Assembly (NCBI GenBank): GCA_902795965.1
Contig: CADBNI010000046.1
Location: forward strand, 1 to 36,829
Direction of reading: 5' to 3'
DNA from: an uncultured bacterium
Lineage (GTDB): Bacteria; Cyanobacteriota; Vampirovibrionia; Gastranaerophilales; Gastranaerophilaceae
DNA: 36,829 nt
The notes beneath the pieces were generated by a model. The model saw only the letters and a program-made list of their open reading frames with translations, had not been told where the DNA came from and ran no database searches. Of this stretch, positions 32,924 to 36,829 are shown in pieces; position 1 is the first letter of the stretch, and each line of letters begins with the position of its first letter. The position numbers were made by a program, and so were the translations under genes.

Positions 32924-33688
32924 TTAAAATCTGATAGGATAGTCCTTGGGTATTTTCCAACCGTTAAGTTGAATTAGTGCAGTACAAAATGCCCTTTCTT
33001 TTGAAACGTCTTTTTTACATCCTATTGTATTATTGTTTCGCAACATGCTTTCAGATCCGTCCCAATTCCATTTATACGGTTCTATGCCTTTGTTACGATA
33101 ATATGTACTATTAGGAGCGAAATGGAATGTAAAAATTTTTGTACCAACATCATTTTTATTATATTGATATATGCCGTGTTCGGGCAATATAAAATTATAA
33201 TTTTTTGCATCAACAAAATAATAAATTGACATTGGTGAATATTGTGCAACGCTTCCGTCCGGAAAATATATTACAAAAAATCTTCCGTCATTATCAGAAA
33301 CCTTTTTAATAATCGCATTTTTATAATATGGCGCAATATATTTATAAAACCAACTTTCATATTTTGACTTTGAATAATCAGTATTTCCGTTTTCATCTGT
33401 AAGCCAACCGTTTTCGGGAGTTTCCCAAAGCGATTTATCTCCATAATCAATCTCCGCTCTTTGAATAGCTTGATTTGAAATTGAATAAAATCTTTTTAAT
33501 TTAGTTTCGACAACATGTTTTCGATAATTTTGCACAAGTGTCGGCATTGTTACCGCCGCAACAACACCGATAATTCCAAGGGTGATTAGGACTTCTGCTA
33601 AAGTGAAAGCAGTATTTTTAACAGAATTTCTAACGTTTGGCTCGCTTCTTAGCTGCTTAAATTTTCTTACTCCTGCAAATCGGTTCAT
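32924..33688 (-). CDS. type IV pilin-like protein D inside the aro cluster
   Basis: 254 aa. A 27-residue leader, basic and longer than that of pilins A and B, precedes FTLAEVLITLGIIGVVAAVTMP. Ala is at -1 and Glu at +5. The globular part has a Tyr/Asn-rich middle and ends with two Cys and GWKIPKDYPIRF, as in pilins A and C. The start has a GGAGG ribosome site and a fully consensus promoter. It sits between aroC and aroK and is divergent from the HTH gene at 33821, splitting the shikimate genes. Part of the leader is encoded by CTTAGCTGCTTAA-type repeat words. Confidence 0.85.
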   Translation of the reverse strand: MNRFAGVRKFKQLRSEPNVRNSVKNTAFTLAEVLITLGIIGVVAAVTMPTLVQNYRKHVVETKLKRFYSISNQAIQRAEIDYGDKSLWETPENGWLTDENGNTDYSKSKYESWFYKYIAPYYKNAIIKKVSDNDGRFFVIYFPDGSVAQYSPMSIYYFVDAKNYNFILPEHGIYQYNKNDVGTKIFTFHFAPNSTYYRNKGIEPYKWNWDGSESMLRNNNTIGCKKDVSKERAFCTALIQLNGWKIPKDYPIRF

Positions 33689-33743
33689 TTTTTATCCTCC
33701 AATATAACTCCGCTTAATTAAACATCACTTTATAATTATATAC

Positions 33744-33786
33744 ATAACTATATAGTTATTATAAAAGATTTTATTGTAAATGTCAA
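33744..33786 (-). promoter_or_regulatory. consensus promoter and operator of pilin D
   Basis: TTGACA (33786-33781), a 17-nt spacer, then TATAAT (33763-33758): a perfect sigma-70 consensus on the minus strand. A perfect 16-bp palindrome ATAACTATATAGTTAT (33744-33759) overlaps the end of the -10 box and the start site. It is an ideal repressor site (binding inferred). Confidence 0.75.
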
Positions 33787-33820
33787 GTGTTTCAACAAGT
33801 TATAAAGTATAATTATGTTG

Positions 33821-34033
33821 ATGAATATTAGGGAAGAAATAAAGGTTATTATTGCAAGACGAGGTACAACCCTTAAAAAAGTATGCGAGATACTTTCGGA
33901 AAAAACAGGTAAATATTATTCCTATAACAACATATCAAACAAATTGCACCGCGGCACAATAAAGTTCAACGAAGTCCAACAAATTTTTGAAATATTGAAT
34001 TACGAATTATTTTATAAAGACTTAAAATCCTAA
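33821..34033 (+). CDS. small HTH regulator D (XRE-like)
   Basis: 70 aa from ATG 33821 (MNIREEIKVIIARRGTT); an ATG two codons earlier (33815) is possible. The whole protein is a compact helix-turn-helix: TTLKKVCEILSEKTG as the scaffold, YSYNNISNKLHRGTIKF as the recognition part, then FEILNYELFY. It is shorter and more diverged than the other XRE proteins here. There is no ribosome site: TATAAT (33808-33813) ends 7 nt before ATG 33821, so the mRNA may be leaderless. It is divergent from pilin D and overlaps the aroC 3' end by 12 nt on the opposite strand. Confidence 0.75.
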   Translation: MNIREEIKVIIARRGTTLKKVCEILSEKTGKYYSYNNISNKLHRGTIKFNEVQQIFEILNYELFYKDLKS

Positions 34034-35071
34034 ACGTCTAAAAATTTCATCAAAACTGTCACCGCCGAATTTTTGCAAAACTTCGTCCGCCAAAACACAG
34101 GCAATTCTTGCTTCCGCAACAACGGCGCAAGCCTCAACGGCACAGGTATCCGAACGTTCAAAATGTGCCTGACATTCCTTCATATCCGCTAAATCAACCG
34201 TATTTAGCGGTTTGCGCATTGTGGGAATTGGTTTCATTACCGCTTTTACGACAAGAGGCTCACCGTTTGTCATTCCGCCTTCTATTCCGCCCGCATTATT
34301 GGTTTTGCGGGTAATTTTTCCGTTTTCGACAAACATTTCGTCGTGATATTCACTGCCCGAAAATCCGAGCGGATTTTGACCGATTTCAACCGCTTTCACT
34401 GCAGGAATACTCATTACGGCTTGTGCAATTTTGCCGTCAAGCATTCTGTCCCAATGAACGTAAGAACCAAGCCCGACAGGCAAATTTTCAAAAACAACTT
34501 CAAATTTTCCGCTCAATGTATCACCGATTTCTTTGGCTTTATCAATTTCAAGTTCAAAATTTTCATATGCTTTGCCGATTTGAAGAATTTTTGATGAGCA
34601 TTTGACGTTAAATTTCGACAAAATTTGTTTTGCAACCGCACCGACAGCAGTTTCTATTGCGGTTTTGCGCGCACTTGAACGTTCAAGGACATTGCGCAAA
34701 TCCTTGTGGTTATATTTTATACTGCCTGCGTAATCGGCATGCCCCGGACGGCATCGGGTAAAAGATTTTTCTTCAGTAAAATCTTCAGGCAAGACACTCA
34801 TAATTTTTTGCCAATTTTCAAAATCTCTGTTTTGAATAACAACAGTAACAGGTGAACCGAGAGTTTTCCCAAATCTTACACCCGAAGTAATTTCCGCGGT
34901 ATCGCATTCGATTTGCATTCTCTCACCGCGCCCGTAGCCCGATTGTCTGCGTTTCAATTCCGCATTAATCAAATCAATATTAATTTCAAATCCTGCGGGA
35001 ATCCCCTCGATTATTGCGGTTAAACATTTTCCGTGGCTTTCGCCCGAAGTTAAAAATCTGAATTTACTCAA
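34022..35071 (-). CDS. aroC: chorismate synthase
   Basis: 349 aa. It makes chorismate from EPSP with reduced FMN, the last shikimate step. The signatures are FLTSGESHGKCLTAIIEGIP at the N-terminus, RRQSGYGRGERM, RPGHADYAGSIKY with LERSSARKTAIETAVGA, and GGMTNGEPLVVKAVMKPIPT. The start is TTG 35071, with AAGGAT 8 nt upstream; no ATG fits better. aroB and aroK lie 1.1 kb downstream on the same strand, separated by the pilin D/HTH pair. The other shikimate genes (aroA, aroE, aroQ) are not in the window. Confidence 0.96.
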   Translation of the reverse strand: MSKFRFLTSGESHGKCLTAIIEGIPAGFEINIDLINAELKRRQSGYGRGERMQIECDTAEITSGVRFGKTLGSPVTVVIQNRDFENWQKIMSVLPEDFTEEKSFTRCRPGHADYAGSIKYNHKDLRNVLERSSARKTAIETAVGAVAKQILSKFNVKCSSKILQIGKAYENFELEIDKAKEIGDTLSGKFEVVFENLPVGLGSYVHWDRMLDGKIAQAVMSIPAVKAVEIGQNPLGFSGSEYHDEMFVENGKITRKTNNAGGIEGGMTNGEPLVVKAVMKPIPTMRKPLNTVDLADMKECQAHFERSDTCAVEACAVVAEARIACVLADEVLQKFGGDSFDEIFRRLGF

Positions 35072-35143
35072 TGTTGTATCCTTTTTGAATTTATTAAAAG
35101 TATAGAGGAATAGTTAATTTTGTGCTTTACTCACATAAACAGC

Positions 35144-35175
35144 TATACCTCTATTCATCTAATCTTCCATACATC
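35144..35175. repeat. 4 x 8-bp CATACCTC-type array after the secreted protein gene
   Basis: Units TATACCTC, TATTCATC, TAATCTTC, CATACATC. Together with GTATAGAGGAATAG near 35099 it can form a hairpin (12 of 14 pairs). It abuts the stop codon of the gene at 35175. Confidence 0.7.
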
Positions 35176-35651
35176 TACTTTGCATACCTCAAGAAAATCT
35201 GTTCTTTTGTCTGCATTAATTCTTCTACGATTTGTAATTTACCGTTTACGGGTTTTACAATCATATAGGCTTTAAGTTTGTATGTTTCACCTTTAGGTTG
35301 TCTGAGCGAACTGATTTTGAAGGTATCTTTACCCACCTGAGTAACCTTAATATTCGAATAACTGTTAGTGTAACCCCTCATTTTTGCGGTTGCCTGACCT
35401 ATTTTCATTTGCGTAATATAGGTTGAAGTGTTTGTATAAGCATTCGCCAAACCGCCATCAGGCTTTACAACCTGTCTGATAATTTTCGCATCGGGCGCAT
35501 ACATTGTTGTTAAGGTATTACTGTAAGTATTTGCGGCTTTTACATAATTGTTAAAAAAGTTCAACGCATCTTGAGATGTAACCGCAAATGCGCTCATGCC
35601 CGTTGTTATCATTATTGTTAATGTAATTACCAAAGATATTATCTTTTTCAT
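35175..35651 (-). CDS. secreted protein, possibly NTF2-like
   Basis: 158 aa from ATG 35651 (GGAG upstream; the TTG five codons earlier is unlikely). The Sec signal peptide is MKKIISLVITLTIMITTGMS followed by AFA. The mature part begins with a helix (DALNFFNNYVKAANTYSNTL), then MYAPDAKIIRQV and a series of beta strands ending VNGKLQIVEELMQTK. This pattern of a helix followed by a curved sheet suggests an NTF2/SnoaL-like fold, but the match is by eye and weak. It may be a small exported binding protein. It lies upstream of aroC on the same strand. Confidence 0.7.
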   Translation of the reverse strand: MKKIISLVITLTIMITTGMSAFAVTSQDALNFFNNYVKAANTYSNTLTTMYAPDAKIIRQVVKPDGGLANAYTNTSTYITQMKIGQATAKMRGYTNSYSNIKVTQVGKDTFKISSLRQPKGETYKLKAYMIVKPVNGKLQIVEELMQTKEQIFLRYAK

Positions 35652-35720
35652 GAATTTCTCCTTCAAATATATAACGATTAATATTTCTTTTTGTTCAAAT
35701 TATAACATATTCAAAACAAA

Positions 35721-35749
35721 TTGTCATTAATCAAAATATGTAGTATAAA
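35721..35749 (+). promoter_or_regulatory. promoter of xerD-like gene, predicted leaderless
   Basis: TTGTCA (35721-35726), a 17-nt spacer, TATAAA (35744-35749), then TTGTTT and ATG at 35756. No ribosome site is present. Confidence 0.6.
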
Positions 35750-35755
35750 TTGTTT

Positions 35756-36619
35756 ATGAATACTCAAATTTTGTCGGAATATCTTGATTATCTTGAAGTT
35801 GAAAAAGGGCTTGCGCAAAATACTATTGAGGCTTACGAAAGAGATTTGAACGATTTTTTGAATTTTTCCGACAATGTTGAATTGAATAATATTAAGCGTA
35901 CCAATATAAATTCTTATATCAGAAATCTCCATGAACAAAAGTATTCTCCGACAAGTATAATGAGAAAAATAGCCTCATTGCGCGGATTTTTTAAATGGGC
36001 AAACGCAAACGAAATAATTTCCGCAAATCCCGCACTTACTCTTGAACAACCGAAAATTCCGAAAAGATTGCCGAAAGTTATGAGCCTGTCGGAAATTGAA
36101 GATATTTTGAACAGAGATTTGACAAAACTCGAACGAGTTATCATAGAACTTTTGTACGGATGCGGATTGCGGGTTTCCGAATTGACAAACATGAACATAA
36201 ATGATTTTGATTTGAACGGGAAATATCTCCAATGCACGGGAAAAGGCTCTAAAGACAGAGTAGTTCCGCTCGGCAAAAAAGCCTGTGAGGCGATAAAAAA
36301 TTATTTGCCCGAACGTGAATTTCTTGTTCTTAAATTTAATTTGACAACAAAACGGCTTTTGATTGACGAAAAAGGGAAAAATGTAACGCGCCAACAGGTT
36401 TATACATTTATTCACGAGCAGGGAAAACGCTTGCACAAAGCTATTTCTCCGCACACTTTGCGCCACAGTTTCGCAACACATTTGATAGAAAACGGGGCGG
36501 ATTTAAGGGTTGTGCAGGAACTCTTGGGTCACAGTGACGTTTCTACAACCCAGCTTTATACTCATATAAGCAAAAAACGACTGAAAGAAGTCTATTTTGC
36601 AATTAATAACGGTATATAG
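35756..36619 (+). CDS. xerD: tyrosine recombinase XerC/XerD
   Basis: 287 aa, the usual Xer length. The N-terminal SAM-like core-binding domain (about 1-85) has YLEVEKGLAQNTIEAYERDL. The catalytic domain carries the first Arg in YGCGLRVSELTNM, the Lys in TGKGSKDRVVPLG, HTLRHSFATHL (His-x-x-Arg), LLGHSDVSTTQLYTH and the nucleophile Tyr in the last motif. Xer enzymes resolve chromosome dimers at dif. It could be the XerC or XerD paralog; the symbol is a best guess. It stands alone with a promoter that predicts a leaderless mRNA. No dif-like site was recognised nearby. Confidence 0.93.
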   Translation: MNTQILSEYLDYLEVEKGLAQNTIEAYERDLNDFLNFSDNVELNNIKRTNINSYIRNLHEQKYSPTSIMRKIASLRGFFKWANANEIISANPALTLEQPKIPKRLPKVMSLSEIEDILNRDLTKLERVIIELLYGCGLRVSELTNMNINDFDLNGKYLQCTGKGSKDRVVPLGKKACEAIKNYLPEREFLVLKFNLTTKRLLIDEKGKNVTRQQVYTFIHEQGKRLHKAISPHTLRHSFATHLIENGADLRVVQELLGHSDVSTTQLYTHISKKRLKEVYFAINNGI

Positions 36620-36652
36620 CACTTTTTACTAAAATAATTTATGATTGACTTA

Positions 36653-36728
36653 ATGTCATTCCGAACTCGTTTCGGAATCTGTCCGCTTTTATCATTAGTA
36701 AGATTCTGAAACAAGTTCAGAATGACAT
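36653..36728. repeat. 28-bp inverted repeat of REP-like elements
   Basis: The arm at 36653-36680 pairs with 36701-36728 with three mismatches around a 20-nt middle. The right arm contains a smaller perfect palindrome (ATTCTGAA-N5-TTCAGAAT), and the left arm a version of it with one or two changes. The same core (CTGAA-N5-TTCAG followed by TGACAT) occurs at 16406-16430. It lies 33 nt after xerD and may also act as a transcript-end hairpin. Confidence 0.85.
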
Positions 36729-36759
36729 ATAGCGAGTTTGCACGCTTTTTATGCTATGT

Positions 36760-36789
36760 TTGACAATTATTGTTTAGACTTAATATATC
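36760..36789 (+). promoter_or_regulatory. possible promoter at the window edge
   Basis: TTGACA (36760-36765) and TATATC (36784-36789) have an 18-nt spacer. The remaining 40 bases hold a small GTGC-GTA-GCAC hairpin and no identifiable gene, so the transcript would belong to something beyond the window. Confidence 0.35.
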
Positions 36790-36829
36790 TACGTGCGTAG
36801 CACTGAGTTTAGTGGTGATTAAACGGTTA

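Noticed and set aside
36620-36829. dif site or tRNA near the Xer recombinase
   Set aside because: No 28-bp dif-like pair of Xer arms and no tRNA-type T-loop were recognised; the region is made of REP-like repeats and a possible promoter.

Overview
The window is an AT-rich bacterial chromosome segment densely packed with housekeeping genes. Four type IV pilin-like proteins carry the same FTLAEVLIT prepilin signal. The window also has a reverse-rubrerythrin/NADH peroxidase, pyruvate phosphate dikinase, heptosyltransferase-type and family 2 glycosyltransferases, many short XRE regulators and dispersed palindromic repeats. Together these suggest an anaerobic, diderm, gut-type bacterium of the Gastranaerophilales/Melainabacteria (Vampirovibrionia) kind. 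This placement is inferred from gene style, not from a phylogenetic marker.

Layout. 0.1-2.1 kb: a pilin-like gene, a divergent XRE regulator and two small unknown genes. 2.1-7.2 kb: murA, tpiA and eno, with a second XRE/pilin pair between tpiA and eno. 7.2-12.4 kb: a secreted small protein, three glycosyltransferases (two GT2, one GT9), a YkgJ-type cysteine-cluster protein and an XRE regulator divergent from one GT2. 12.4-16.3 kb: an HD hydrolase and a ribE-ribBA-GNAT operon. 16.3-23.3 kb: repeats, ppdK, a BRO-N/DinD-like gene, rubrerythrin and recJ. 23.4-30.7 kb: a third XRE/pilin pair, a PpiC-type foldase lipoprotein, mfd and two unknown genes. 30.9-35.1 kb: rnpB (RNase P RNA) and the shikimate genes aroB, aroK and aroC, with a fourth XRE/pilin pair inside the aro cluster. 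35.2-36.8 kb: a secreted protein, a XerC/D recombinase and terminal repeats. No tRNA, rRNA, CRISPR array, insertion sequence or prophage was seen.

Main points for a second look. (1) All four pilin-like genes are divergent from a small XRE-type regulator, and a fifth XRE gene is divergent from a glycosyltransferase. Most of the shared intergenic regions carry a near-consensus sigma-70 promoter for the surface gene with a palindrome at or next to it. This looks like a repeated surface-display switch module. (2) The pilin at 4929-5882 ends in a C-type-lectin-like (DUF1566/Fib_succ-type) domain. Its last ~33 codons look like the variable region of a diversity-generating retroelement, with no reverse transcriptase in the window. 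(3) Several genes (ribE, recJ, mfd, aroK, xerD) have a -10 box whose end lies exactly 6 nt before the ATG and no Shine-Dalgarno sequence, which predicts leaderless mRNAs. (4) Octamer and nonamer mini-arrays (CATACCTC-type and ACTCACTCA-type) and REP-like palindromes are scattered between genes. Some lie in frame inside mfd and inside the leader of one pilin.
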